From assembly GCA_020073215.1 (NCBI GenBank), contig JAIQFO010000020.1:1-64000 (forward strand): a stretch of DNA of 64,000 bases, given 5' to 3'. The notes under the pieces are model-generated. The model was given only the letters and a program-made list of their open reading frames with translations, did no database searches and was not told where the DNA came from. A program made the position numbers and the translations under genes. Positions 17,973 through 27,352 of the stretch are shown piece after piece. The first letter of the stretch is position 1; each line of letters starts with the position of its first letter. The stretch comes from Terriglobia bacterium (GTDB taxonomy: Bacteria; Acidobacteriota; Terriglobia; Terriglobales; Acidobacteriaceae).

Positions 17973-20900
17973 GTGAACAAACAGCTCTTGTGGATTCTGC
18001 TCGCTTCGCTCTGCCTCTTGCTTTTCCCTTTCGCGCTTTCCGCCCAGCCCTATGACCCGGCGATGTACCAGGACCTTCACTGGCGCATGATTGGCCCGTT
18101 TCGCGCGGGTCGCACCGTGGCGATTTCGGGCGTTCCAGGCCAGCCAAATGTTTTTTATATGGCGCCGAACAACGGCGGAGTCTGGAAGACGACGGACTTC
18201 GGCCGCACCTGGAATCCGATCTTCGATGGTCAGCCCTCCGGTTCAATCGGTGCCCTGGCCGTGGCGCCGTCAAGTCCAAGCACCATCTATGTCGGCAGTG
18301 GTGAAGGCCTGCGTCGCCCCGATCTTTCCGTAGGCGACGGTATCTACAAGTCAACCGATGCGGGCCGCACCTGGCGGCATCTCGGACTCCGCGACGCCCA
18401 GCAGATTGCCTCCATCCTCGTCGATCCCAAAGATGCAAACCGGGTTTTTGTTGGCACACTCGGACATCCCTATGGTCCGAATGCCGAGCGTGGCGTGTAC
18501 CGCTCGCTCGACGGCGGCGAGACGTGGCAAAAAGTTCTTTATAAGGATGAAAACACCGGTGCGATCGAACTGGTGTTCGATCCGCGAAACTCGCACGTGA
18601 TCTTTGCCGACATGTGGGCCTCGCGCCGGCCGCCGTGGACAACCGGCAACAGCTACGATGGCCCGGGCAGCGGCCTCTACAAATCCACCGACGGCGGCAA
18701 CCACTGGCGGCAGATCACAAAAGGCTTGCCCAGTGAGGCCGATAAGCTCGGACGCATCGGCCTGGCCGTTTCGCCGAGCAATCCCGATCGCATGTACGCC
18801 TGGGTCGACGCGCGGGGTGACGCGCAGATGCCCGGAGGCATCTACCGTTCCGACGATGCCGGTGAAAGCTGGCTGCTCGTGAACACCGAAGATAGAGTTT
18901 GGGGACGCGGCTCCGACTTCGCCTGCGTCCGCGTCGATCCACGAAATAAAGATGTGATCTATGTGGCCAACACTTCCACCTACCGATCCACCGACGCCGG
19001 CAAGAACTTCACGGCCATCAAAGGCGCGCCCGGAGGCGACGACTATCACACCATCTGGATCAATCCCGAAAACCCCGACATCATCGCCATGGGCGTAGAT
19101 CAGGGCGCGACCATCAGCGTCAACGGCGGCCAATCCTGGAGTTCCTGGTACAACCAGCCCACCGCGCAGTTCTATCACGTAATCACTGACAACCAGTTCC
19201 CCTACTGGGTTTATGGTGGCCAGCAGGAAAGCGGCTCCGTCGGCACCGCCAGCCGCAGCGACTTCGGCGAGATCACCTTTCGCGATTGGACCACGGTCGG
19301 AACCGAAGAGTACGGCTACGTCGCGCCCGATCCCCTGCATCCCAATCTGATTTATGGCGGCAAGGTTACGGTGTTCGACCGCAACACGGGTCAAACGCGC
19401 GACGTTTCGCCGGTGGTTCTGCACACCGGCCAATATCGCTTCAATCGCACCGCGCCCTTGATTTTCTCGGCGGCGGATCCGCACGTGCTCTATCTCGGCT
19501 CGAACGTCCTGTTTGAAACCCGTGACGGCGGCAACAGTTGGCAGATCGTCAGCCCCGACCTGACCCGCGAAACTCCGGGCGCTCCAGCCACTCTAGGCCC
19601 GTTTGTCGAGGCCGATCCGGCGAAGGGCAAGCATCGCGGCGTGATCTATTCGATCGCTCCGTCGCCGAAGGACGCAAACCTGATCTGGGTCGGCACCGAC
19701 GATGGCGTCATTCAAGTAACGCAAGACGGCGGCAAGAACTGGCGGAACGTGACGCCGCCAAAATTGACTCCCTGGAGCAAGCTGGCGCAGATGGACGCGT
19801 CACATTTCGATACCCCAACTGCCTATGCCGCAGTGAACCGCTTCCGCCTCGATGATCTGCATCCCTATATTTATCGCACGCACGACGGCGGCAAGAGTTG
19901 GCAGAAGATCGTAACCGGCTTGCCCGAGAACGAGCCCGTCAACACGGTGCGGGAAGATCCAGAGCGCAAGGGACTGCTTTTTGCCGGAACCGAACGCACC
20001 GTCTATGTGTCCTGGGATGACGGCGACCATTGGCAGTCGCTGAAAATGAATCTGCCGCCGACGTCGATCCGCGACCTCGTCGTGCATCATGACGATGTTG
20101 TGGTGGGCACTCACGGCCGCTCCTTCTGGATCCTCGACAACGTTACGCCGCTGCGCCAGTTCAGCCCGGAAATGGCGGCGGCTCCCGCGCATCTTTTCGC
20201 GCCGCAGCTAACCTATCGCGTGCGCCGCAATAACAACACCGACACACCTCTGCCGCCGGAAGAACCTGCCGGACAGAATCCGCCGGATGGCGCGATGATC
20301 GACTACTGGCTCCAGACCAAGAACGCGGCGGCCTCGGCGGTCACGCTCGAAATCGTCGATGCCGCGGGTCACGCCGTGCGCCATTTCTCAAGCGACGACA
20401 AGCCCGAACCGGTGAACGCAAAAGAACTGAATGTTCCGACCTACTGGGTGCGTCCGGCACGAACCTTGTCGGCCGCGCCTGGAATGCATCGGTTCATCTG
20501 GAATCTGACGTATCCCGAACCCGACGTGCTCTCGCATGACTACCCGATCTCCGCCATCTACCACGACACGCCGCGCTATCCGCTCGGCGCCACCGTGTTG
20601 CCCGGAGCGTACAAAGTTGTGCTCACAGTTGGCGGCAAGAGCTACACACAGCCGCTGAACATTCGCATGGATCCGCGGGTGAAGACCTTGCCGGAAGACC
20701 TGGCCAAGCAATTCGACCTCGACCGGAAGATTGCCGGCGCGCTTCACCAGGACTACGAAGCCCTGCAACAGGTGCGCAGCCTGCGAGCGCAGTTGAAATC
20801 GCTCACTGGACATATTCCCGATGCTGTCACAAAAACAGCGTCCGAACTGGAAGGGAAAGCCGCGGCCATCGAAGGCGAAGAAGGCGGCTACGGCACGCGT

Positions 20901-21206
20901 TACTTGAGCACGCCCGAAGGCCGCAGCCTGGCTCGCCTCAACGGCGGCTTCAACGCACTCGTCAGCGCTCTCGATACCGCCGACGCCGCGCCGGCGACCC
21001 AGCAAACCGCGATGTTCGTGGAACTGGAGAAGGCGCTGGAGCAGCAGTTGTCCGCGTGGGGCCAGCTCAAGTCGAAAGATATTCCGGAACTGAACGAGCA
21101 ACTGAAGAAAGCAGGATTGCCGCCGATCGATTTGCAGAAGGCGATTCCGGGCGCAGCCGATGCGGCCGAGACAACCTCGCAGGACCGGGACAGAAACGAG
21201 GAGTAG
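17973..21206 (+). CDS. Secreted VPS10/sortilin-like BNR (Asp-box) repeat protein
   Basis: A 1077-aa exported protein. The GTG start at 17973 follows CGAGGAT and opens a signal peptide (MNKQLLWILLASLCLLLFPF, cleavage near ALSAQ). It contains about eleven Asp-box motifs (S/T-x-D-x-G-x-x-W), for example TTDFGRTW, STDAGRTW, SLDGGETW, STDGGNHW, SDDAGESW, TRDGGNSW, TQDGGKNW and THDGGKSW, marking two beta-propellers of the sortilin/VPS10 type over residues ~35-720. The last 300 residues form a separate domain ending in a helical stretch. Such proteins are common and multi-copy in acidobacteria and are often called glycosyl hydrolases without proof of activity. Catalytic function is unassigned. Confidence 0.85.
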   Translation: MNKQLLWILLASLCLLLFPFALSAQPYDPAMYQDLHWRMIGPFRAGRTVAISGVPGQPNVFYMAPNNGGVWKTTDFGRTWNPIFDGQPSGSIGALAVAPSSPSTIYVGSGEGLRRPDLSVGDGIYKSTDAGRTWRHLGLRDAQQIASILVDPKDANRVFVGTLGHPYGPNAERGVYRSLDGGETWQKVLYKDENTGAIELVFDPRNSHVIFADMWASRRPPWTTGNSYDGPGSGLYKSTDGGNHWRQITKGLPSEADKLGRIGLAVSPSNPDRMYAWVDARGDAQMPGGIYRSDDAGESWLLVNTEDRVWGRGSDFACVRVDPRNKDVIYVANTSTYRSTDAGKNFTAIKGAPGGDDYHTIWINPENPDIIAMGVDQGATISVNGGQSWSSWYNQPTAQFYHVITDNQFPYWVYGGQQESGSVGTASRSDFGEITFRDWTTVGTEEYGYVAPDPLHPNLIYGGKVTVFDRNTGQTRDVSPVVLHTGQYRFNRTAPLIFSAADPHVLYLGSNVLFETRDGGNSWQIVSPDLTRETPGAPATLGPFVEADPAKGKHRGVIYSIAPSPKDANLIWVGTDDGVIQVTQDGGKNWRNVTPPKLTPWSKLAQMDASHFDTPTAYAAVNRFRLDDLHPYIYRTHDGGKSWQKIVTGLPENEPVNTVREDPERKGLLFAGTERTVYVSWDDGDHWQSLKMNLPPTSIRDLVVHHDDVVVGTHGRSFWILDNVTPLRQFSPEMAAAPAHLFAPQLTYRVRRNNNTDTPLPPEEPAGQNPPDGAMIDYWLQTKNAAASAVTLEIVDAAGHAVRHFSSDDKPEPVNAKELNVPTYWVRPARTLSAAPGMHRFIWNLTYPEPDVLSHDYPISAIYHDTPRYPLGATVLPGAYKVVLTVGGKSYTQPLNIRMDPRVKTLPEDLAKQFDLDRKIAGALHQDYEALQQVRSLRAQLKSLTGHIPDAVTKTASELEGKAAAIEGEEGGYGTRYLSTPEGRSLARLNGGFNALVSALDTADAAPATQQTAMFVELEKALEQQLSAWGQLKSKDIPELNEQLKKAGLPPIDLQKAIPGAADAAETTSQDRDRNEE

Positions 21207-21662
21207 GCTTTTGTAGCTCGTGTCCACAGTTTTCTCCGGGGCTCAGGTGGTTGGAATGGGCTTGGACCCCTCTGGTCGCGGTCTTTCAGAATGAAAGACT
21301 TAGTGTGTGAGAGGCGCTAGGTCTTTGAGAAATAAGGACTTAGTTGTAAAGTATTTACAAATCAATAGCTTAGGTCACATTTCAGGTTTGTTATTAGGTT
21401 CGTTTCCCGCTAGGTCTTTGAGAAATAAATACTTTAGTGGTCATGAGGGGCTGGCGGCGCGCGCAAGAATCCGCGAGAGTGGGCGGACAGGAGTGTCCTC
21501 GCCACACCGTCCAAGAGGGCCGAGATTAGGTCGAATTTCAGGTTTGTTATTAGGTTCGTTTCCCGCCAGGTCTTTGAGGAATAAATACTTTAGTGGTCAT
21601 GAGGGGCTGGCGACGTGCGCAAGAATCCGCGAGAGTGGGCGGGCAGGGGTGTCCACGCCACA
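21207..21662. repeat. Gene-free region with 156-bp-period tandem direct repeat
   Basis: A unit beginning TTCAGGTTTGTTATTAGG at 21381 recurs at 21537 (period 156 bp), near-identical over ~125 bp. It includes AGGTCTTTGAG(A/G)AATAAATAC, TTTAGTGGTCATGAGGGG and GCAAGAATCCGCGAGAGTG. A partial third copy (AGGTCTTTGAGAAATAAGGA) lies at 21318-21340. The region separates the VPS10-like gene from the convergent cca gene. The open frame across it (21307-21783) only translates the repeat twice and is not regarded as a gene. Confidence 0.85.
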
Positions 21663-23060
21663 CTACCCCGGAAACTCCCGCAGCACAAATTCCATCGCCG
21701 CCTCGCGCGATGCGAGTCGACCTTCGAGTTGCGCGTCCTCGACTGCGGTTAGGATTTCCTTGAAGTGCGGACCGGGCTCATAACCTGCGTCGATCAGGTC
21801 GCGGCCGGTGATCAGCGGAGCCGGACGAATTGCCTCAGGCGGGAACGAGCGTAGCTGCTCTTGCGAGTATTCGTAGGAGTCGAGTTGGCCGTGGCTGGAA
21901 AGACAGTCGATGCGGTGCAACTCCAGGTGTTCGTCGAAGGCAGGCAAGCGGAGAAACTTTTTCAGCGTGGATTGCTTCATGCGCTCGACGTCGGCAAAGC
22001 GCATGTGATTCGCGACCAGCGCCAGAATTTGCTCGGTTTCGTCATTGGAGAAGCGCAGGCGACGGCAGATTTCGGCGGCCATCTTTACCCCAACTTCCAC
22101 GTGCCCATCGAAGCGGATGCGGTCGGGCGCGACACGGAAGGTTGGCGGCTTGCCCACGTCGTGCAGCAGGGCTCCCCAGGCCAGCGTCTTTGACACGGAA
22201 CCGGAAACACCGGGCTGAAGTTTCTCCAGCAGAAGCAGCGTGTGCACGAAGACGTCACCTTCGGGATGGAATTGCGGCGGCTGCTCCACCCCTTTCATGG
22301 CGGCGATTTCCTTCAGAACTTCTGGCAAGAGGCGGCTCGAATCCAGCAGCTGAAAGGCGCGGCGGGCGCGGCCTTCGGTGAGCATCTTCGTCAGCTCTTC
22401 GCGCACTCGTTCACAGGAGACCTGGTGAATTTGAGGCGCTAACTTTTGAATTGCTGCCATGGTTGCTGGCTCGATCGTGTAATCGAAGCGCGCCGCAAAA
22501 CGCACGGCGCGGAGCATACGCAGTTTATCTTCGGCGAAGCGGCGTTCGGGATCGCCGATGGCGCGCACGATTCCGGCCTTCAGGTCGTCGCGGCCTCCGA
22601 CGAAATCCAGAATCCCGTTGGTTGTCCTATCAAACACCATGGGATCGAGCATCATGCCGTTGATGGTGAAATCGCGGCGCTGCGCGTCTTCGCGCGGGTC
22701 TTTGCTGAAGCGAACTTCGTCGGGATGACGGCCGTCGGAGTAGCCGACGTCCGAGCGGAACGTTGCGACCTCGACGATCGCAGCGCGACGGGCGGGAGCC
22801 TGCCCTGAGCTTGTCGAAGGGGCGCCCGTCTCTCCACTATATTGTGGGACCAGCACGACTCCAAACTGCTCCCCGACGGCGAACGTCTGCGGAAAGATTT
22901 GCATGACCTGATGCGGAGTCGCATCGGTGGCTACGTCGTAGTCGGCGGGCTCGCGACGGAGGAGAAGATCGCGGACACATCCACCGGCGAAGTAGGCCTG
23001 GTGTCCGCGCTCGCGCAGGGCGCGGACGATTTCGGCGGCGTGTTGTTTGGCGTCCTTCAT
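21663..23060 (-). CDS. cca: CCA tRNA nucleotidyltransferase / poly(A) polymerase family
   Basis: A 465-aa class II tRNA nucleotidyltransferase with an HD-type C-terminal domain. The head domain has YFAGGCVRDLLL (the GGxVRD loop) followed by ADYDVATDATP (catalytic DxD). Next come RRDFTINGMMLDP, the neck with RRFAEDKLRMLRAVRFAARF, and an HD motif LLHDVGKPPTFRV. It adds or repairs the 3' CCA of tRNAs. Near residues 78-92 the reading frame contains an in-frame insertion, GAPSTSSGQAPARRA, that is encoded by a dispersed short repeat and is not expected in the family. The protein ends at 21663, right beside a tandem repeat region. Confidence 0.9.
   Translation of the reverse strand: MKDAKQHAAEIVRALRERGHQAYFAGGCVRDLLLRREPADYDVATDATPHQVMQIFPQTFAVGEQFGVVLVPQYSGETGAPSTSSGQAPARRAAIVEVATFRSDVGYSDGRHPDEVRFSKDPREDAQRRDFTINGMMLDPMVFDRTTNGILDFVGGRDDLKAGIVRAIGDPERRFAEDKLRMLRAVRFAARFDYTIEPATMAAIQKLAPQIHQVSCERVREELTKMLTEGRARRAFQLLDSSRLLPEVLKEIAAMKGVEQPPQFHPEGDVFVHTLLLLEKLQPGVSGSVSKTLAWGALLHDVGKPPTFRVAPDRIRFDGHVEVGVKMAAEICRRLRFSNDETEQILALVANHMRFADVERMKQSTLKKFLRLPAFDEHLELHRIDCLSSHGQLDSYEYSQEQLRSFPPEAIRPAPLITGRDLIDAGYEPGPHFKEILTAVEDAQLEGRLASREAAMEFVLREFPG
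22798..22822. repeat. Short dispersed repeat inserted in cca
   Basis: The string CCTGCCCTGAGCTTGTCGAA and its following GGG match the short interspersed element also seen, as a variant (CCTGCCCTGAGCGAAGTCGA), at 28124-28147. It lies in frame inside cca and supplies the residues STSSGQA. The translation of this repeat is a familiar sign of insertion into a coding sequence. Confidence 0.6.
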
Positions 23061-23103
23061 TTAAACTGGTCTTTCGTCCGCAAGTTCGTGGCGTAAGCAG
23101 CGG

Positions 23104-23185
23104 TTGTCATCCTTAGCGAAGCGAAAGACCTGCTTTCTTGCCGACGCGATAGACAGCAGGTCCTTCGCTTCGCTCAGGATGACAA
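23104..23185. repeat. REP-like long palindrome
   Basis: An imperfect inverted repeat. The left arm TTGTCATCCTTAGCGAAGCG..GACCTGCT pairs with the right arm AGCAGGTCCTTCGCTTCGCT..GGATGACAA around a ~20-nt loop. A second copy lies at 46931-47006. It sits between the divergent cca and tsaD genes. Confidence 0.75.
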
Positions 23186-23239
23186 AAACATTTTCTGTGG
23201 ATGACAAAATCATTTTCTGTGTTTGCAGATGCCATCATT

Positions 23240-24466
23240 ATGCCTGACGCGTACATCCTCGGCATCGAGAGCTCCTGTGATGAGACAGGCGCGGCGGTGG
23301 TCGGTTCGGGGCAGCGGATTCTGTCGAACGTGGTGGCTTCGCAGATCTCGACGCACCAGCCTTATGGCGGCGTGGTTCCGGAACTCGCCTCGCGCGAGCA
23401 CTTGCGCGCGATTGTTCCGGTGGTGCGTACAGCCTTGTCCGAAGCCGGACAGACTTATCAATCCGTCGACGCCATCGCGGTCACGCAAGGTCCGGGACTG
23501 GCGGGCGCTCTGCTGGTCGGCATCAGCTTTGCCAAGGCGCTGGCGTTCGCGCTGGAGAAACCGCTGATCGCCGTGAACCATCTTGAGGGACACATTCATG
23601 CCGTATTGCTGGAGCAGCGGCAAAACGAGCAGCGGCAAAGCGAAAATGGCGACCTGCATTTTCCGGTGCTGGCGCTGGTGGTCTCAGGCGGTCACACGCA
23701 TCTTTATCTTGCCGAGGTGCAGGAAAATCTTTGGACCTACCGGAACATCGGCCACACCCGCGACGACGCCGCCGGAGAGGCGTTCGATAAAGTCGCGAAG
23801 CTGCTCGCGCTCGGCTATCCCGGCGGGCCGATCATCGACCGACTGGCGCCGCACGGCGATCCGCACGCGGTTAAGTTCCAGATGGCGCAGATCAAACATC
23901 GCGACCGGCGCGATTACAAGCAGGGCGATCGTTTTCAGGGCGGACTTTTGCAGGGTGATCATGAGCAAGCACGAGCCGAAGACGGCCGGCCGCACTTCGA
24001 TTTTTCCTATAGTGGAATCAAGACGGCGGTTCTGCGATACGTTGAGACGGAGAAGCTGAAGCCTGCGATTGAAACTCGCCGCCAGGCGCTCGCGCGGCAG
24101 ATTCCGACCGGCAAAGACAAGCTCGCGCTCGAAGAGATTCGCGGACTCTGCGACCGGCAGACGCTCAATTTGGTGGCTTCCTTCCAGCGTACGATGGTCA
24201 ACGATCTGGTCATGAAGACGCTGGCTGCGGCGCGCGAGTATGACGTTCAGACTCTCTTTGTCAGCGGCGGCGTGGCCGCCAATCGGGAATTGCGGGCGGC
24301 GTTTGAACGCGAGGCGGGGATCGAGGGGCTTCCCGTTTTCTTTCCTTCGCGGGCGCTTTCCACTGACAATGCGGCCATGATCGCGGCGGCGGCGTTTCCG
24401 AAATTTGTGCGCCGCGAATTTGTGGCGATGGATTTCTCCGCCGAGGCGGGAATGCGGCTGCGCTAG
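23240..24466 (+). CDS. tsaD: tRNA N6-adenosine threonylcarbamoyltransferase
   Basis: Predicted 408-aa TsaD (Kae1/YgjD family), which transfers threonylcarbamoyl to A37 of ANN-decoding tRNAs together with TsaB and TsaE. It shows [16 protein letters not shown], the metal-binding [22 protein letters not shown], the phosphate loop [31 protein letters not shown] and [14 protein letters not shown]. The frame begins at 23201, but the ATG at 23240 ([11 protein letters not shown]) matches the family start. It is longer than the usual ~340 aa because of charged insertions (around [31 protein letters not shown] and [15 protein letters not shown]). Confidence 0.93.
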   Translation: MPDAYILGIESSCDETGAAVVGSGQRILSNVVASQISTHQPYGGVVPELASREHLRAIVPVVRTALSEAGQTYQSVDAIAVTQGPGLAGALLVGISFAKALAFALEKPLIAVNHLEGHIHAVLLEQRQNEQRQSENGDLHFPVLALVVSGGHTHLYLAEVQENLWTYRNIGHTRDDAAGEAFDKVAKLLALGYPGGPIIDRLAPHGDPHAVKFQMAQIKHRDRRDYKQGDRFQGGLLQGDHEQARAEDGRPHFDFSYSGIKTAVLRYVETEKLKPAIETRRQALARQIPTGKDKLALEEIRGLCDRQTLNLVASFQRTMVNDLVMKTLAAAREYDVQTLFVSGGVAANRELRAAFEREAGIEGLPVFFPSRALSTDNAAMIAAAAFPKFVRREFVAMDFSAEAGMRLR

Positions 24467-24607
24467 TGGTCCGTGGCGAAAGTCCCGTCCCGATCCAAGC
24501 GCCTGAGCCGCTGGCCGAACAATTCCTTGTCTCGATGCCCAGCCCCTAAGGTGTGTGTGAGAGTAATCGGTCGTCCCTCCGGGACTTGGGTCAATTCTTC
24601 CGCTTTT

Positions 24608-24627
24608 CCCAGCGCTGAAGCGCTGGG
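24608..24627. terminator. Stem-loop downstream of tsaD
   Basis: CCCAGCGC-TGAA-GCGCTGGG forms a perfect 8-bp stem with a tetraloop, followed at 24640-24652 by a second GC-rich hairpin (GCCCC..GGGGC). There is no T-run, so this may equally be a dispersed palindromic repeat. The rest of 24467-24730 shows only the phoB promoter. Confidence 0.4.
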
Positions 24628-24696
24628 CTAAGTTAGGTCGCCCCTCCGGGGCTGTCACGGAATCCGACCTGCGCCTGATATCGCCCGCTCCTGGGG

Positions 24697-24724
24697 TTGA
24701 ATTGAAACACTTCCCAGCTACAAT
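24697..24724 (+). promoter_or_regulatory. phoB promoter, TTGAAT-N16-TACAAT
   Basis: A -35-like TTGAAT (24697-24702) and a -10 TACAAT (24719-24724) end 6 nt before the GTG start at 24731. A leaderless or near-leaderless transcript is implied, and no Shine-Dalgarno sequence is present. Confidence 0.5.
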
Positions 24725-24730
24725 GGTCGC

Positions 24731-25423
24731 GTGAAACCGACAATTTACGTAGTGGAAGACGACCCGGATATCTCCCGCCTGGTTCGCCATCATCTTGAAG
24801 GTGCGAGCTTCAACGTGCGACTCTATGCGACCGGAAATCTGGTCGTGGCCGATGCCGAACGGCAGCGTCCGGCGCTGTTTCTGCTGGATATCATGGTGCC
24901 GGGAAAGGACGGGCTGGAACTGTGCCGCCAGATCCGGCAGTCAGTGTCGCTGGCGCCGGTGCCGGTGATTTTCCTGACCGCCAAGAGCAGCGAGGCGGAT
25001 CGCGTTTTGGGGCTGGAGTTGGGGGCCGACGATTACATCCCGAAGCCCTTTAGCCCGCGCGAACTGGTGGCTCGGGTGAAGGCGGTGCTGCGGCGTTTTG
25101 AGCGGCCGCTGCCGCCGCAGCCAACCAAGATTGACGACGTCCACATCGACCCCGGTGCGATGACGTTGACGGTGCGCGGAAAGCAGGTGCCGACCACGGC
25201 CACCGAATTCCGGCTGCTCGACCACTTCATGCGGCACGCCGGGCGCGTTTTCACTCGCGATCAGTTGCTCGACTCGGTGTGGCGCGATACGGCGTATGTG
25301 ACGCCGCGCTCGGTCGACGTTTATGTGCGACGCATCCGGGAAAAGATCGAGCCCGATCCGGAAAACCCGCGCTACCTGAAGACGGTACGGGGCGCGGGCT
25401 ACCGCTTTGAGGTTGCGCGTTGA
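24731..25423 (+). CDS. phoB: PhoB-like response regulator (OmpR family)
   Basis: A 230-aa two-component regulator starting at GTG. The receiver domain has acidic residues VVEDDPD near 9-11, phospho-acceptor Asp53 in LFLLDIMVPGKDG, and the switch and Lys region VIFLTAK..GADDYIPKPFSPRELV. The winged-helix domain has TATEFRLLDHFMRHAGRVFT, RDQLLDSVWRD, VDVYVRRIREKIE and LKTVRGAGYRFE. It overlaps the following kinase gene, and phoU follows, so phosphate signalling is likely. The pst transporter genes are not in the window, so the PhoB name is by context. Confidence 0.88.
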   Translation: MKPTIYVVEDDPDISRLVRHHLEGASFNVRLYATGNLVVADAERQRPALFLLDIMVPGKDGLELCRQIRQSVSLAPVPVIFLTAKSSEADRVLGLELGADDYIPKPFSPRELVARVKAVLRRFERPLPPQPTKIDDVHIDPGAMTLTVRGKQVPTTATEFRLLDHFMRHAGRVFTRDQLLDSVWRDTAYVTPRSVDVYVRRIREKIEPDPENPRYLKTVRGAGYRFEVAR

Positions 25424-27156
25424 GAAGCCGCATCTTCGCGAAATTGATGGTTGTGTTTCTGCTGGTGATTGGCGTAACCGCGATCACGTTGCAGTTGACC
25501 GTGCGCGGGGTTTGGGAACGCACGCTGCACGAGCAGATCGAGCGCAATCTCAAAGAGAAGGCTTTGATGTTCGCCTATCGCGTGGAGGCGGACCGGCAAC
25601 ACTCCCTGGCCGACATTACCGCGCAGGAGGGTCAGGCGGCGGGAGCCCGCGCCACCGTTATCGATCCCACCGGCAAGGTACTGGCCGATTCGGAGGCCGA
25701 TGCCGGCTCGATGGAGAATCACGCGCATCGCCGGGAATTTGTTTCCGCCCTCGCCGGCAAAATCGGGGTGGATGAACGCAAGAGCCACACCCTGGGCATA
25801 CCCTTCTTGTACGTGGCGGCGCCGGTATCGGGAGGAGCGGTGCGCCTGGCGTATCCTTTGCCGGAGATCGAAATTACGAATCGTCCGCTGGGAGTGGCTC
25901 TGTTCTGGGGATCGCTCAGCGCCTTCGTTTTCGCGATGATGGTGGCGGGGTTCACTTCCCATTATGTTGGCCGGCGTCTGCATCGGATCGTGACTTTTGC
26001 CGAGCGCGTGGCTGGCGGGGATCTGACGGCCAGAATCGCGTCCGCTTCGACGGACGAAATCGGACAGGTGGCGGCAGCGCTTGATAAAACGGCGCGCCGC
26101 GTGGAAGAAAGCTACGCCCGCGTTCAAACCAGCCAGCGAGAGCTGGAAACTCTTCTCAACAGCATGCAGGACGCCGTGATTGCGGTCGATGCCGAGGGGC
26201 GTGTGCAGTGGGCGAATCGGGGCATGAACCGTCTGCTGCTGCATGTACCCCGCTTGAATGCGCCGCTGATTGACAGTGTCCGCGACCCGGATTTTCTGGC
26301 GGCGATTCAAGAAGCGGCGCGCGACCAGGCGGTCAGGTCGGCGCGCTCGAACACCATCGTTTCCGGCCGCACCTTCGATGTCACCGCGGCGCCCATGCCC
26401 GGAGGCGGAGCCGTCGCCGTGCTCCGCGATCTGACCGAGACCGCGCGCATGGAAAAGAGCCGCCGCGATTTCATCGCCAACGTTTCCCACGAGCTGCGCA
26501 CTCCGCTGACCTCCATCCAGGGATACACGGAGACGCTGCTCGATAGCCCTCTCGCGGACAATCACGTGCGCGAGTTCCTGGAAATCATCCGCAAGAACTC
26601 GGCCCGCATGTCGCGCCTTACCGAAGATCTGCTGACTCTGACCCGCGTCGAATCGGGAGAGCAGCGGTTTGCCATTCAGCGGGTCGGTACCGAAGAACTG
26701 CTGCAGGACGCTCTGGAAAGCTTCCAGGAAGTGGCGCGCTCTTATGGAGTCGAACTAGCGATCGAGAACTCGGTTCCGGCTGGCCAGGTGAATGCAGACC
26801 GGGAAGCCGTCCACCAGATTTTTTCGAATCTGATCGAGAACGCGTTGAAGTACGCGGCGTCGGGGAAGAAAGTGATTCTCGGGGCCCGCGGGGCCGAGCG
26901 CGGCGCCGAAGTCGTCGAATTTTACGTCCGCGACTTCGGGCCCGGCATTTTCTCTGAGCATCTGCCCCGTCTTTTTGAGCGTTTCTATCGCGTCGATAAG
27001 GCGCGCTCGCGGGAATCGGGAGGCACAGGGCTGGGACTCGCCATCGCCAAGCATATCGTTCTCGCGCACGGAGGTACGATTTGCGCCGAGAGCGAACTCA
27101 ATCACGGCTCGACCTTCTTATTCACCTTGACGCCCGCCGTGCCCGATTCAGCCTAG
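25420..27156 (+). CDS. phoR: PhoR-like sensor histidine kinase
   Basis: A 578-aa membrane kinase starting at a TTG that overlaps the stop of the regulator gene (TTGA). TM1 is near residues 6-24 (LMVVFLLVIGVTAITLQL), then an extracytoplasmic sensor region follows, and TM2 is near 155-180 (ALFWGSLSAFVFAMMVAGF). Next are HAMP (RIVTFAERVAGGDLTARIAS), a PAS-like domain (LLNSMQDAVIAVDAEGRVQW), HisKA with the phospho-His in FIANVSHELRTPLTSIQGY, and HATPase_c (N-box IFSNLIENALKYA, DFGPGIF, GTGLGLAIAKHIV). The domain order matches PhoR. It presumably phosphorylates the adjacent PhoB-like regulator. Confidence 0.9.
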   Translation: MRSRIFAKLMVVFLLVIGVTAITLQLTVRGVWERTLHEQIERNLKEKALMFAYRVEADRQHSLADITAQEGQAAGARATVIDPTGKVLADSEADAGSMENHAHRREFVSALAGKIGVDERKSHTLGIPFLYVAAPVSGGAVRLAYPLPEIEITNRPLGVALFWGSLSAFVFAMMVAGFTSHYVGRRLHRIVTFAERVAGGDLTARIASASTDEIGQVAAALDKTARRVEESYARVQTSQRELETLLNSMQDAVIAVDAEGRVQWANRGMNRLLLHVPRLNAPLIDSVRDPDFLAAIQEAARDQAVRSARSNTIVSGRTFDVTAAPMPGGGAVAVLRDLTETARMEKSRRDFIANVSHELRTPLTSIQGYTETLLDSPLADNHVREFLEIIRKNSARMSRLTEDLLTLTRVESGEQRFAIQRVGTEELLQDALESFQEVARSYGVELAIENSVPAGQVNADREAVHQIFSNLIENALKYAASGKKVILGARGAERGAEVVEFYVRDFGPGIFSEHLPRLFERFYRVDKARSRESGGTGLGLAIAKHIVLAHGGTICAESELNHGSTFLFTLTPAVPDSA

Positions 27157-27352
27157 ATACCCATAAGCCGGCAGTTTCCGAATAGGCTTCGTTTCTCGCG
27201 GATTTAGCGCCGACCAGAAATTCACCGCCTTGTAACCTGTTCCGTGACGCCAGGAATTATGATTTTGTTGGGATTGTGCGCTCCACTCCGGGTCGATCGC
27301 TCGCGTCCACCAGAGCGGATCCGGCATCTAAAGAAGGAGGGTGGTTTTGCCT

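Noticed and set aside
21307-21783. 158-aa plus-strand frame
   Set aside because: It only translates the tandem DNA repeat twice and runs into the cca antisense strand.
23684-24793. 369-aa minus-strand frame opposite tsaD
   Set aside because: Antisense shadow with no recognisable motifs.
27200-27250. Pho box upstream of phoU
   Set aside because: A TTGTAACC..TTCCGTGAC stretch is only faintly like a Pho box, and spacing and repeats do not fit well enough to report.
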